From assembly GCA_035276085.1 (NCBI GenBank), contig DATELY010000176.1, positions 1 to 64,000 on the forward strand: 64,000 bases of DNA, given 5' to 3'. Of the stretch, positions 43,256 through 52,061 are shown in pieces. The stretch is from DATELY01 sp035276085. Its GTDB lineage: Bacteria; Pseudomonadota; Gammaproteobacteria; Steroidobacterales; Steroidobacteraceae. Position numbers and translations under genes: made by a program. How positions within the stretch are numbered: the stretch's first letter is position 1; each line of letters starts with the position of its first letter. Below the pieces are notes generated by a model. The model saw nothing but the letters and a program-made list of their open reading frames with translations. It was not told the DNA's origin and did no database searches.

Positions 43256-44131
43256 TCAGCTGTCCGACGCGGGCCATCCGCCGGCCCGGCTGAACAGACG
43301 GACGAGCGCAAACAGGACGACCGGCACCATCGTGAAGAGCGCGGTGATGACGGCGGCCTCGTAGATATCGGCGATCACGAACGCCCTGCCGCCGACTGAA
43401 ACGGTGCCTGCCGCCGCGCGTATCCAATTGAAGGGCAGCTGGATCGTCATCGAGAACCACATGAGACAAGGCAGCAGCCAGTACGCGCGCGTGCGGCTCG
43501 CGGCTGTTGCCGTAAAACGCCGCTCGATGAGCGCGAACAACTGGAACAGAACCCAGCCCGTGAGTAGCCAGCCCAGAAAGTTGGTCAGAGGGACGCCGAA
43601 CAGACCACTGGGATAGGTGTAGGTCCAGTTTCGATCGACGGTGGCGCCGATCGGATCCATCGGCACATCGATGCCCGGCAGAATGAACGCCGCGACGAGC
43701 GGCACAGTGATACGACTGAGCGGCTGGTTGCGATCCGGCCGGTCCAGCGCGATGACCTTGGCCAGCGTCCACGCGATCCAACCAAGAAACGCATAAGAGA
43801 TCAGCGCCAGAGGCGACACGCCGGCGGGCTTGTAGATATCGACGTTGTGAACGAAATGACCGAATGGAAAACCGTTGGCGATGCTCGATGCTTCAAACGC
43901 GAACCCGACCGGCAAGCCGATGGCGAAATAGAGGCCGATACCCCGCCATCCATAGAGAAGGGAGCCGTGAATGACCAGGATGAAGGGCAGCGGCAGTGCC
44001 GCGAGGGATGGCAATGCCGATTTCGGCCAGGCAGTCGCCCCGATACTGAGGGCGAGGAAGACAACGAACAGCACCCAACACACTCGCAATCGCAACAGCC
44101 CGCTGGCATTGGCTTCACCCACCGTCCCCAT
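43256..44131 (-). CDS. carotenoid-biosynthesis-like (DUF422/CruF-type) membrane protein
   Basis: A 291-residue integral membrane protein with about seven hydrophobic spans. It carries the DUF422 hallmark of a Glu-containing helix followed by GFPFGHFVHNVDI (normally GxPFGxYxY), then a helix with WIAWTLAKVIALD. DUF422 proteins include the CruF gamma-carotene 1',2'-hydratase and are annotated in carotenoid pathways. No phytoene synthase or desaturase is in the window. The ATG at 44131 has AGGGGGT upstream; 29 codons more are open. It lies at the end of the AtuA/amidohydrolase group, perhaps in one transcript. Confidence 0.68.
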   Translation of the reverse strand: MGTVGEANASGLLRLRVCWVLFVVFLALSIGATAWPKSALPSLAALPLPFILVIHGSLLYGWRGIGLYFAIGLPVGFAFEASSIANGFPFGHFVHNVDIYKPAGVSPLALISYAFLGWIAWTLAKVIALDRPDRNQPLSRITVPLVAAFILPGIDVPMDPIGATVDRNWTYTYPSGLFGVPLTNFLGWLLTGWVLFQLFALIERRFTATAASRTRAYWLLPCLMWFSMTIQLPFNWIRAAAGTVSVGGRAFVIADIYEAAVITALFTMVPVVLFALVRLFSRAGGWPASDS

Positions 44132-44228
44132 CGCGATACCCCCTGGAATCATTGGAAGAGACCCGCTTGCATGACCGGCAACGGCCGATCGTCCACCGTC
44201 CGGTTGAATGCAAGTCATGCTGTGCGCA

Positions 44229-45437
44229 TCAAAGCGGCAGGTTGTAGACGCGAGCCGCGTTGCCGCCCATCACCTTCTTGATCACTTCATCGTCCCACGA
44301 CGAGAGCGCCTTCAAGCCCTGCTCGACTGCACCGGGATACAGGCAAGTGGCATGCGGGAAGTCGGTTTCGAACATCACGTTGTCGATGCCGATGACGTCG
44401 AGCAGACGCTTCGGCGCGGATTCCTCGAACCAGAAGCAGCTGTACACCTGGCGCTTGAACAGTTCGCGCGGCGACGGCTGATCCAGCGCCTTGCCCTGGA
44501 ATGGCGTGTCGAGCAGCTGCCATTCCAGGCGCTCGAGGATGAATGGGATCCAGCCCAGGCCGCTTTCGACGAGCACCCACTTCGTCTTGGGGAAACGTGG
44601 CAGCAAATCGCAGGTCAGCAGGTTGGCGAGAATGCGCGCGTTGTAGAGTTCGAGCTGCGAGTTGCCGATCACCAGCTTGCGGTGATTGTCCATACCGGGC
44701 CATGTCGACCTGGCCCAGGCTTCCAGCGACATCGCGCCGGAGCCGACATGGAAGTTGATCGGCATGTCGAGTTCGGAGCAGGCCTCCCACAGCGGATCCC
44801 AATGCGGGTGATGCAACGGCGGCAAGTCTGGGTTCTCGTGCGGCTCGGGGCAGATCGTGATGCCGCGCAGCTTGAGGTCGCGCGCGCAGCGCTCGGCTTC
44901 CTTGACCGCAGCCTCGATGTCCCAGAACGGCACCACGCACTGCGGAAACAGGCGATTGCCGCTCTCGGCCTGCATCTCGGCCATGGCATCGTTGTAGACC
45001 TTCACCGTCAGCAACGAAACCTCCGGATCCAGCCTGGCCAGCTGGTGGCCGCCGAAGCCCAGAATGTTGCCGTAGATGATCTGCGCCCAGATGCCCTGCG
45101 TGTCCATGAACTTGACGCGCTCCTTGCCGTCGTAACAACCCGGCGTGATCTCCTCGAGCGTGAGGCCGCTGCGGATGTCCCACTCCCAGAACGACTGTTT
45201 GGAGCCGTCCTTGCGGATCACCGCCGAGGCGCCCACCTTCTTCTGCAGAATCCGGTCATCGTCGATGTACCAGTGCGGACGACCCTTCGGGCCCATCTTC
45301 ACGTGCGGAACCTTGGTCTTCCACTTGCCAGAAACGCGGCTGGCCCACAGATCGTGCGGCTCCGAGTAGTGTGTGTCGGCATCGACGACTTTGAGACCCT
45401 GCACCATCCTCGGCGGGGTCAGTGTTGCACTTTCCAT
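44229..45437 (-). CDS. amidohydrolase family protein (amidohydrolase 2)
   Basis: A 402-residue TIM-barrel metal hydrolase/decarboxylase of the amidohydrolase-2 (ACMSD-like) group. The N-terminal metal motif VVDADTHYSEPHDLW has DxD in place of the usual HxH (DADTH), a common variant in this branch. MPINFHVGSGA and FETDFPHATCLYPG supply the later His and Asp ligands. Members hydrolyse or decarboxylate cyclic acids and lactones. AGGAG precedes the ATG. It is the fourth gene in the run from CoA-transferase through AtuA. Confidence 0.88.
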   Translation of the reverse strand: MESATLTPPRMVQGLKVVDADTHYSEPHDLWASRVSGKWKTKVPHVKMGPKGRPHWYIDDDRILQKKVGASAVIRKDGSKQSFWEWDIRSGLTLEEITPGCYDGKERVKFMDTQGIWAQIIYGNILGFGGHQLARLDPEVSLLTVKVYNDAMAEMQAESGNRLFPQCVVPFWDIEAAVKEAERCARDLKLRGITICPEPHENPDLPPLHHPHWDPLWEACSELDMPINFHVGSGAMSLEAWARSTWPGMDNHRKLVIGNSQLELYNARILANLLTCDLLPRFPKTKWVLVESGLGWIPFILERLEWQLLDTPFQGKALDQPSPRELFKRQVYSCFWFEESAPKRLLDVIGIDNVMFETDFPHATCLYPGAVEQGLKALSSWDDEVIKKVMGGNAARVYNLPL

Positions 45438-45457
45438 CTTGACTCCTGAGCGACTCG

Positions 45458-45757
45458 CTAGATGTCCATATCGAGAATGAAGGACTGATAGGACTTTGCT
45501 TGCGTATCGACCATGAGGCTGGCGGAGTAGGCCCCGCCCAGCGCGCCGTGCAACACGAAATTCAAACCTTTCAGCTTGGGAAACTCGTAACGCTCGACGC
45601 TGCCCTTGACCGTGCGCGCGAAGAACTCTTTGACCTTCTCGGCCGTGAGCTTCTCGCGCAGTAGTTCCCAGTTCGCGTCGTCATACGGAAACACGCAGAC
45701 GTTGGCGGTGTCGCCCTTGTCGCCCGAACGAGAGTAGGCAATCTCACGCAGCTTCAT
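45458..45757 (-). CDS. AtuA C-terminal ferredoxin-fold-like protein
   Basis: A 99-residue protein with REIAYSRSGDKGDTANVCVFPY at the start and GLNFVLHGALGGAYSASLMVD near the end. That is the pattern of the C-terminal AtuA-like domain (RSGDKGDxxNxG). In Pseudomonas AtuA this domain is fused to the DUF1446 part; here it is its own gene. It overlaps the preceding AtuA gene by four bases (ATGA), so the two are coupled and probably form a heteromer. It is required by no known isolated reaction; its function is inferred from association. Confidence 0.83.
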   Translation of the reverse strand: MKLREIAYSRSGDKGDTANVCVFPYDDANWELLREKLTAEKVKEFFARTVKGSVERYEFPKLKGLNFVLHGALGGAYSASLMVDTQAKSYQSFILDMDI

Positions 45758-47112
45758 ACGGTGACGACCTCCGTCTCGATGGTGACGGCGGCACGTTCTA
45801 CGGGGACGCCGATAACGTTGTAGGCTTCGACGATCTGCGAGCGTGGACCCGCGACGCCGGCAGGGCGGTCGAAGTAGATCATTCCCACCTCGTTGCAGAA
45901 TTCCTTTGCCACATGGCGTGTCCGACAGTGCGCGGCCACGCGATAGCGCAGCTCGTTGAGGCCGGTCGGCGCGTTGGTGAGATGGCCGTACAGGCTCGAG
46001 ATCCCGTAGATCTGGAACTTCATGTCGAGAATGTCCTCCTTGAACGGCTCGAGACGCTCGCGAATGATTTCTTCGACGAGCCTGGCGCGATCGAGGCAGC
46101 CTGCCCCGCCCAGCGATCCTTCCGAGATCGCCTTGTAACCGTTACGCACGCCCACCAGCGCGCGCAACATGTCCGGCCTCGGCTTGCCGATCATGCCTCG
46201 CAGTTCGACCACATCCTTTGCCGGCACGCTGAGTTCGATCATCGACATGTCCATGTCGACGTCGGGTGTCAGGTATGAGCGTGGATCGTGGATTTCGTAT
46301 CCGACACGGCACTTGACCGTTTCGCTCGTAACCATGCCGCCCGCGCTCGGCAGCTTCGTGATGCGCACTGCCTCTTCGGTCAGCGTGACATAGGGGAAGC
46401 CGAGTGGCTCCAGGCCAGGCACGATGCGATACGGCGGATCGGCGAAGCCGCCGCCGGAAATGCCGGTGCTGCCCTGGAGCATGTGCCCCGCCAGCGTGCC
46501 GAGCGCGGCGCGCTGCGGCGTCAGTTCGTTCCAGCCCAGTGCGTCGTAAGCGAGCGCCACGGCCATCGATGGGTCGGCGATGCGGCCGCCCAGCACGAAA
46601 CCCGCGCCCTGATCGAGCAGATCGATGAAGCCTTCCGCGCCGACATAAGCGTGCGCGCCGATCAAGCGTTCGCCCAGATCGCCAATCCGGCATGTCAGCT
46701 CGGGAAGCTCGATGTTTTTTTTCAGCAGATGCTCGCGCACGCAGCCGCCGTGCATGGCCCCAATCTTCAGGCCACTCAATCCCACCGCACGCGCCGTGTC
46801 CACGGCTTCAGCCAACGCACCCGGCACATTGGCCTGGCCGAAACTTCCGACCACGACGCCGCCACGCTGAAGAAAACCTCCCATCGCCTCGAGTACATCG
46901 CCCGTGCCGGGATCGTAGCCCCGCTGCGCATTCTTCATCATGCGCAGCGTCGCCTGGGTCATTGTCTGCTCGCCGAGGCGGTCGAACATCATGTAGTCGA
47001 CCTCGCCGCTGTTCGCCAGATCGGCTGCAGGGAGAATCCGATCGCCGGCAAAGGCCGAACCGGCTCCGATGCGCGGGCGACGCTCTTGCTTCGTCTTGAA
47101 TACCACGGCCAA
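45754..47112 (-). CDS. AtuA/DUF1446 family protein
   Basis: A 452-residue protein matching the N-terminal DUF1446 portion of acyclic terpene utilisation protein AtuA. The GAGSAFAGDRILPAADL start, GLKIGAMHGGC, and GGRIADPSMAVALAYDALGW are typical. In Pseudomonas the atu genes serve citronellol/geraniol degradation, but DUF1446 proteins occur in other acyl-CoA pathways, so the substrate is uncertain. The start is TTG at 47112, immediately after the CoA-transferase stop, with AAGGAG eight bases upstream; a GTG two codons later is also possible. It overlaps the small AtuA-like gene. Confidence 0.85.
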   Translation of the reverse strand: MAVVFKTKQERRPRIGAGSAFAGDRILPAADLANSGEVDYMMFDRLGEQTMTQATLRMMKNAQRGYDPGTGDVLEAMGGFLQRGGVVVGSFGQANVPGALAEAVDTARAVGLSGLKIGAMHGGCVREHLLKKNIELPELTCRIGDLGERLIGAHAYVGAEGFIDLLDQGAGFVLGGRIADPSMAVALAYDALGWNELTPQRAALGTLAGHMLQGSTGISGGGFADPPYRIVPGLEPLGFPYVTLTEEAVRITKLPSAGGMVTSETVKCRVGYEIHDPRSYLTPDVDMDMSMIELSVPAKDVVELRGMIGKPRPDMLRALVGVRNGYKAISEGSLGGAGCLDRARLVEEIIRERLEPFKEDILDMKFQIYGISSLYGHLTNAPTGLNELRYRVAAHCRTRHVAKEFCNEVGMIYFDRPAGVAGPRSQIVEAYNVIGVPVERAAVTIETEVVTV

Positions 47113-48372
47113 TCAGATCACTCCTTGTCTGGTCAGTCGCTCGATGTCCTCAGGCGACAGGCCCAGCTCGTGTTGCAGTACCTCGATCGTGTCCTGACCG
47201 AGAAAGGGCGGCGCGCGATAGTCGCTCACCGCCTTGCCGCCAAAGCGGATCGGATTGGCGATGACGCTCACCGTGTCGACGCCCGCGCGATCGAGTTCGA
47301 CCTTCAGGCCACGATGCAGTACCTGCGGGTCTGCGAAGGTCTGATCCAGGTTGTAGACCGCGGCGCAAATGACGTCGGCAGCGGCGAGCCGCTGGCACCA
47401 GTCGGTTACCGTACGCGTGGCGAAGCGCGCATTGAGAAGAGCCGCGAGCGCCTCGACATTGCGATAACGATCCATGCGCGAGCTGAAGCGCGGATCGGTC
47501 TTGAGCTCCGGGAGCTCCATCGCATCGCACAGGCGGTGGAATTGCGGATCGGCCGTCGCCTGCATCTGCAACAGGCCGTCCGCACAACGGAAAATTTCCG
47601 ATGGCGCCGAGCCGTAGGCGCGCGTTCCGAGGCGTGTCGGCACCTGTCCACTGGAAAACATCTCGATCGCCTGCGCAGCCACAGCCGCGACGGAGCAGTC
47701 GAGCAAAGAGACGTCGATGAATTGGCCACCCGCCCCCAGCACTTCGCGAGCGCGCAGCGCCATCAGCATCGCGTTGGCGGCGTACAGCCCGGCCACCATG
47801 TCCGAGATCACAACGCCAATCCGTTGCGGCATCCGCTCGGGCTCACCCGTCAGGCTCATCAGTCCACTCATCGCCTGGAAGATCGCGTCGGTGCCAGGCC
47901 GGTTCGCGTAGGGGCCGTCTTGTCCGAAGCCGGTGACGGACAGGTAGATGATGTCTGGATTGACCGCTTTCAGTGCTTCGTAGTCGAGCCCGTACTTCTT
48001 GAGCGTGCCGACCTTGAAGTTCTCGACGACGATGTCGGATCTCTTCACGAGGTCCTTGATGATCTCGCGTCCCTCGGGTTGGCGAATGTCCACCGTGATC
48101 GAGCGCTTGTTGCGATTGACCGAGCGGTAATTGGCCGATTCGATGCACTCGCCTCCGTCCGCGGTTCTGACTCTGTGCGGCGCGTAGTGCCGAAAATCAT
48201 CGCCATGCCCCGGACGCTCGACCTTGATGACGGCGGCGCCCATGTCAGCCAGAACCTGCACCGCAAAGGGTGCGGCGTACAGTCGGCCCAATTCCAGGAT
48301 GCGAATGCCCGCGAGCGGGCGCGGACCATCGCTTCCATGCCGAGGATCGGCTTGTTCCGGGATGTGGGCCAT
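47113..48372 (-). CDS. CaiB/BaiF-type (family III) CoA-transferase
   Basis: A 419-residue family III CoA-transferase. RILELGRLYAAPFAVQVLAD and IKVERPGHGDDFR (about 24-61) are at the N-terminus, and the catalytic Asp is predicted at D162 in GPYANRPGTDAIFQAM. It would convert an acid to its CoA ester at the head of the AtuA/amidohydrolase run. The start at 48372 (MAHIPEQAD) fits family length; the frame is open to 48447. It is divergent from the DUF1097 gene, with a CACATATCTGATATC-type box between them. Confidence 0.9.
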   Translation of the reverse strand: MAHIPEQADPRHGSDGPRPLAGIRILELGRLYAAPFAVQVLADMGAAVIKVERPGHGDDFRHYAPHRVRTADGGECIESANYRSVNRNKRSITVDIRQPEGREIIKDLVKRSDIVVENFKVGTLKKYGLDYEALKAVNPDIIYLSVTGFGQDGPYANRPGTDAIFQAMSGLMSLTGEPERMPQRIGVVISDMVAGLYAANAMLMALRAREVLGAGGQFIDVSLLDCSVAAVAAQAIEMFSSGQVPTRLGTRAYGSAPSEIFRCADGLLQMQATADPQFHRLCDAMELPELKTDPRFSSRMDRYRNVEALAALLNARFATRTVTDWCQRLAAADVICAAVYNLDQTFADPQVLHRGLKVELDRAGVDTVSVIANPIRFGGKAVSDYRAPPFLGQDTIEVLQHELGLSPEDIERLTRQGVI

Positions 48373-48460
48373 GAATGCTGTGTCTCTCGTGATTCGACAC
48401 GCGTCCTCGGCGAAGCACGCGCATCGACGGCTCGGTGGTCGAAACACTGTGCAATAATCG

Positions 48461-48482
48461 GAACGCGGACTGAACGCGGACT
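48461..48482. repeat. 11-bp tandem duplication
   Basis: GAACGCGGACT occurs twice in immediate succession in the divergent region between the CoA-transferase and the DUF1097 gene. The 11-bp period equals one DNA turn, so two monomers of a regulator could bind on one face. It may equally be a slippage duplication. Confidence 0.75.
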
Positions 48483-48524
48483 AATGTAGTGCAGGCATAA
48501 GCGAAGCGCGTATCCCGCAGCGGG

Positions 48525-48539
48525 GATATCAGATATGTG
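48525..48539 (-). promoter_or_regulatory. CACATATCTGATATC box, block D
   Basis: On the minus strand CACATATCTGATATC matches the block A-C consensus except for CT in place of GT at the centre. It lies about 150 bases upstream of the CoA-transferase start, and about 100 bases upstream of the DUF1097 gene on the other strand. Confidence 0.45.
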
Positions 48540-48636
48540 AAGGTGTTGGTTGGCGACCATCCTCAGGCCCGCGTGAGACATCGCGCCTCATGGATGGCAC
48601 CGTAACTTTCCACGCACGCATTTCGGGGGAGATGAA

Positions 48637-49146
48637 ATGATGAGCACGGGTCGGGCATTGGCGATATTGGCCGCCGTCATAACGGTGATCGCCCTTTACA
48701 GCGGACTGGCGCTTTGGCTCGGCGTAAAGGACAGCTGGGTCGGGTTTCTATTTCTTACCCAATGGACTGTCGTCGATGGCGGCAAGGTGACCCAGCTGCC
48801 GCGCACGGTGCTTGGGGCTCTGAGCGGTATGACCACTGCCCTCATTCCCAGTCTTCTGTCCCCCCATCTGGGCTATGGCCCGGCGATGGCGGTCATGCTG
48901 AGCCTGGTCCTCGTCACGGTGTTCCTGTTCATCGCCGGACGGGCCTCGCAGGTTATCAATGCGGCAACGATGATATTCCTGACCGTCGTGTCGATCCCTG
49001 AAATTACAACCCATGCGGCACCGGCGGACCTGTTCATGGGCTTTGCGCTTGGCCTTGCCTATTTCGGGGGGCTGGGGTTCGTGGGTTCTTTATTCGCGAA
49101 ATTCTCTAAAGGGCGCTCGCCCGATCCGCAAAGCGCCGAAACCTGA
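48637..49146 (+). CDS. DUF1097 family membrane protein
   Basis: A 169-residue hydrophobic protein with about five membrane spans. The fold pattern ILAAVITVIALYSGLALWLG, then GVKDSWVGFLFLTQW, and the conserved GYGPAMAVMLSLVL match DUF1097, an inner-membrane family of unknown function sometimes linked to transport. GGGGAG precedes two adjacent ATGs, either of which may be used. It is isolated from other genes on its strand; on the left it shares a divergent region with the CoA-transferase operon. Confidence 0.8.
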   Translation: MMSTGRALAILAAVITVIALYSGLALWLGVKDSWVGFLFLTQWTVVDGGKVTQLPRTVLGALSGMTTALIPSLLSPHLGYGPAMAVMLSLVLVTVFLFIAGRASQVINAATMIFLTVVSIPEITTHAAPADLFMGFALGLAYFGGLGFVGSLFAKFSKGRSPDPQSAET

Positions 49147-49227
49147 GCGCGGCGCGACCGGCCCACTTCGGGGCATCCACCCCGATCAACGAGGCGAGGA
49201 GAAAAGCAACGATGGAAAGCATCACCA

Positions 49228-50829
49228 CTATCGACGTATCAGTCGCCTGATACTACCGTCGCCGTCGCAAGCGATGACTAGAACGCCGTCTTCTTGCATC
49301 AGGAGGCTGGCACGACCTATCGGCGGCGGTTCGGGTTGTGGCCATCCAAATGGAAGGTCCGTCGCAACGACCTCCCGGGCACCCGAGGCCAAGTGACACC
49401 GGACGACGCGACGCGCCTGGTGTTCGGCGACAAATACGGCTTCCGCTTTCATGTCGAGGGCAACGCCCGTTGGACGGGCAAAATTTTCGAGAACAGTGAC
49501 GACACCGTCGCGAACGATACCTACCGTACCGGATTCCGGGTCCGCCGTAGCCAGGATGCGACCCCGTTGGTGAATCGCGGCAATGTGTTTCTGGCCGGTG
49601 GCGGCAGCAAGCGTCAGTGCGCCGTCGGGCTCGAATCGCCGCACTTCTCCCCCATCGAAAGCAATGAGTATTCCATCATCGGCGCTGCCGATTGCGCTCG
49701 CCCCTTCACCGACAATCAGGACATCGCCGCCTCTTGTGCCATCCTGTGCGGCCGCCTTGACCGTGTGGCTCAAAGCCCCGCGGGGGCAACGGTAGACCTG
49801 ACCGCCTTCGGTGAGAAGCAGCGCCTCATCCTCACCGATCGGGCGAATATCCAGCACGAAGTCCTGCGGGAAGGCTGGCGTCCAGGTGCACCAATCGGCG
49901 AAAGCTCCGTCCGCCTGAACTTCGACGGCACTCACCAGATTCGCAACCAAGAAGCTGCCGTTGGAGCAGGCTGCAATACCGGACACGCGCATCAGACCGG
50001 GAGGCACGAGCAGCTTGCCTCCACTCTTGTCGCCCTTCGGCACTTTCAGGATGCTTCCCGTTGTGTAGCTGGATATATAGAGCGCACCCTCGCGGTCGAA
50101 CTCGATGTTGTCGACGCCTCCGAGCGGCATGCGCGCTATCTGCTCGCGCTTCCCCGTCTCGAGCTCAATTGCGGTCACGACGCCGCTCATGGCCTCGGAC
50201 AACACGAGTCGACCTGATGAGTCGAACTTGACACTGGAAACGATCTGGAAGCCAGCGGCAATCTGCTCGACCTCACCCGAGCGCACATCGATGGCAAAGA
50301 CGATGCCGGCGACCACATTCTGCAGATATATCCGCCCATCCCGCCCCTTTGCACACGCGTTCGGGAATCCGAGATTCTCAACAATGGTGCGAATGGCGCC
50401 GGAAGAACGATCGATTTCCATCAGCCGTCCAACTGGCCGTAGCTCGTCGACGTATAACCGATCCTCGTTGTCGATCGTTATGCCATTGGCACCGATGAGC
50501 TGATCGGTCAGCGTGAACATCGAACCATCGGCACGTCGACAGGTAACACGATGGCTGTCGGTGATATAGAGAGTCCCGGCGGAGTCGAAAGCCAAGTCGT
50601 CAGGCGCTACCAGGCTGCCGTCCCGAGGAATGACCGTAGTGAGCTCGCCGGTCTTGGTGTCGCATGCGGCGACTCGTTGAGCGAAGGCCTCACAGATCCA
50701 TAGCCGCGCGTCCGGGCCGATACGGATCCCGTTCGCCCCCATTAGAGCCGCGGGGGGCCGGATGAGCTCGAGCGCGTACCCTGCGTGCGCCTGAGGCGAA
50801 ATTGCCATGGACCGTTCGAAGTGAGACAT
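49228..50829 (-). CDS. SMP-30/gluconolactonase-like beta-propeller protein
   Basis: A 533-residue protein built of propeller-like repeats, each with a DG or GxLYxTD element (FDSAGTLYITD, FDREGALYISSY, AKGRDGRIYLQN). The first half looks like a complete SMP-30/gluconolactonase six-blade propeller (about 20-300). The second half may be another one or a degenerate copy. SMP-30 proteins hydrolyse lactones or esters with a bound metal. I cannot place the metal ligands. No signal peptide is seen. CGGAG precedes the ATG. A paired direct repeat sits upstream. Confidence 0.75.
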   Translation of the reverse strand: MSHFERSMAISPQAHAGYALELIRPPAALMGANGIRIGPDARLWICEAFAQRVAACDTKTGELTTVIPRDGSLVAPDDLAFDSAGTLYITDSHRVTCRRADGSMFTLTDQLIGANGITIDNEDRLYVDELRPVGRLMEIDRSSGAIRTIVENLGFPNACAKGRDGRIYLQNVVAGIVFAIDVRSGEVEQIAAGFQIVSSVKFDSSGRLVLSEAMSGVVTAIELETGKREQIARMPLGGVDNIEFDREGALYISSYTTGSILKVPKGDKSGGKLLVPPGLMRVSGIAACSNGSFLVANLVSAVEVQADGAFADWCTWTPAFPQDFVLDIRPIGEDEALLLTEGGQVYRCPRGALSHTVKAAAQDGTRGGDVLIVGEGASAIGSADDGILIAFDGGEVRRFEPDGALTLAAATGQKHIAAIHQRGRILATADPESGTVGIVRDGVVTVLENFARPTGVALDMKAEAVFVAEHQARRVVRCHLASGAREVVATDLPFGWPQPEPPPIGRASLLMQEDGVLVIACDGDGSIRRLIRR

Positions 50830-50905
50830 TTTTTACTCCGGTAGCCTCTACGCGCACCTCAGCAGATTCGCTCATCGCAGTACACCGATGCACCGCTGCC
50901 GAAAT

Positions 50906-50926
50906 CAAGTGCATAGACAAGTGCAT
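50906..50926. repeat. direct repeat CAAGTGCAT x2
   Basis: CAAGTGCAT is repeated at 50906-50914 and 50918-50926, a 12-base period, in the 178-base gap between the propeller gene and the PhyH gene (both minus). It lies upstream of the propeller gene and could be a regulator binding pair. Confidence 0.6.
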
Positions 50927-51007
50927 GTCACGTTCAACTGAATTCGTCGGGCGATCCATGGCCCGAACGCAGACTGTTTTCAACAGCCTGCCAACGCCTT
51001 CATCAAT

Positions 51008-51850
51008 TCATGGGTATACAGTCGGGAAGTTCGCATGGCTGAACAGTTTCAGCGGTTGCATGCCCAAACCATCCGTGTGGGACAGGCTTTGTCCGGTATA
51101 CAGCGAACGTGCTGAAAACCTCAGGCTCGAAATCCCCATACGGATACGATTCGTCCGGTTAGCTTCCGAGGTGTGATACGTCAGGCAGTGATGAAAGACA
51201 GCGTCGCCGGGCGCGTACGTATGCAGCTCGCTGATCTCGTACTTGTCGAACAGCTCGGGATAGGTTTCCTCGATGGTTTCGTTGGCAAGTTCGTGGATCC
51301 CATTCGGCTTTTCGCGATGCGAGCCGCTCATGTGTGCCATGGGGCTCATGTCTGGCGTGATGGGCACCAAGGCGATCCAGGTTTGAACGGCTTCAGCGCG
51401 GTCGATCGGGATACTTGGAAAGTCCTGGTGCCACCGCAGCTTCTCGGTACGCCCCGTGGCAGCGGGCAACTTCACATGCAGTGTGTCCGACAGTAGCTTG
51501 ACGGAGGGCACCTTCAATAGATCCGCTGCCGCTTTGCCCAGCTTGCGCTGCGTCAGAAAATTCCACATCCATGGGTCTTCCAGTCGGATGTTGAACTTGA
51601 TGACATTGGCCATCAGGTTCTTCACCGCCTGGTTGAATTTATCCTGCTCTTCAGGGTCTTCGGGCCATTCGTCCCACTGCAGTCCCGTCCAGTCTCTATA
51701 GTGCTGGGTCACCTCTTTCATGAGGTTGGCGTCGATGTAACCGGGGACGAAAACCCAGCCGTTCCCGGCAAAGAATTCGATCTCCTCTTTGGTGGGATCC
51801 CTGATGTAATCGGACAGATCTTTGTTGTCATCTTTGAATTGCGTATTCAT
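51008..51850 (-). CDS. phytanoyl-CoA dioxygenase (PhyH) family protein
   Basis: A 280-residue PhyH-type Fe/2-oxoglutarate oxygenase. Predicted iron ligands are H141 and D143 (RWHQDFPSIPID) and H226 (HCLTYHTSEANRTNR). MAHMSGSHREKPNG lies between. The N-terminal 100 residues are more acidic and divergent than in the other three PhyH proteins here. It stands alone on this strand after a 211-base gap, with a weak GAATATCAT-type box at 51981-51996 upstream. Confidence 0.88.
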   Translation of the reverse strand: MNTQFKDDNKDLSDYIRDPTKEEIEFFAGNGWVFVPGYIDANLMKEVTQHYRDWTGLQWDEWPEDPEEQDKFNQAVKNLMANVIKFNIRLEDPWMWNFLTQRKLGKAAADLLKVPSVKLLSDTLHVKLPAATGRTEKLRWHQDFPSIPIDRAEAVQTWIALVPITPDMSPMAHMSGSHREKPNGIHELANETIEETYPELFDKYEISELHTYAPGDAVFHHCLTYHTSEANRTNRIRMGISSLRFSARSLYTGQSLSHTDGLGMQPLKLFSHANFPTVYP

Positions 51851-51980
51851 ACATTCTCATCGCGATGATGAAAACAAAGATAGTTCCGCAGCGTCTCCGG
51901 TGAGGATCGCAGTCTGATTCTGGATTCAGCACGATACATCCTGAACAATACAACAGCGCCGCAGCCTGGTAAGGCGCGTC

Positions 51981-51996
51981 GAATATCATATGGATG
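51981..51996 (-). promoter_or_regulatory. CATATGATATTC box, weak
   Basis: On the minus strand CATCCATATGATATTC resembles ATGTATGTGATATTTC of block A, about 140 bases upstream of the PhyH start. The match is partial and is reported only as a possible member of the set. Confidence 0.25.
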
Positions 51997-52061
51997 TTAT
52001 TTGCTCCGCGGCCTGGTTGATGCCATGTCGCCCGCATGCCTGCAGCACGCACCGCATCGGC

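Noticed and set aside
46288..48489. 733-residue plus-strand frame opposite AtuA and the CoA-transferase
   Set aside because: It spans two well-supported minus-strand genes and shows no domain; it is an antisense shadow.
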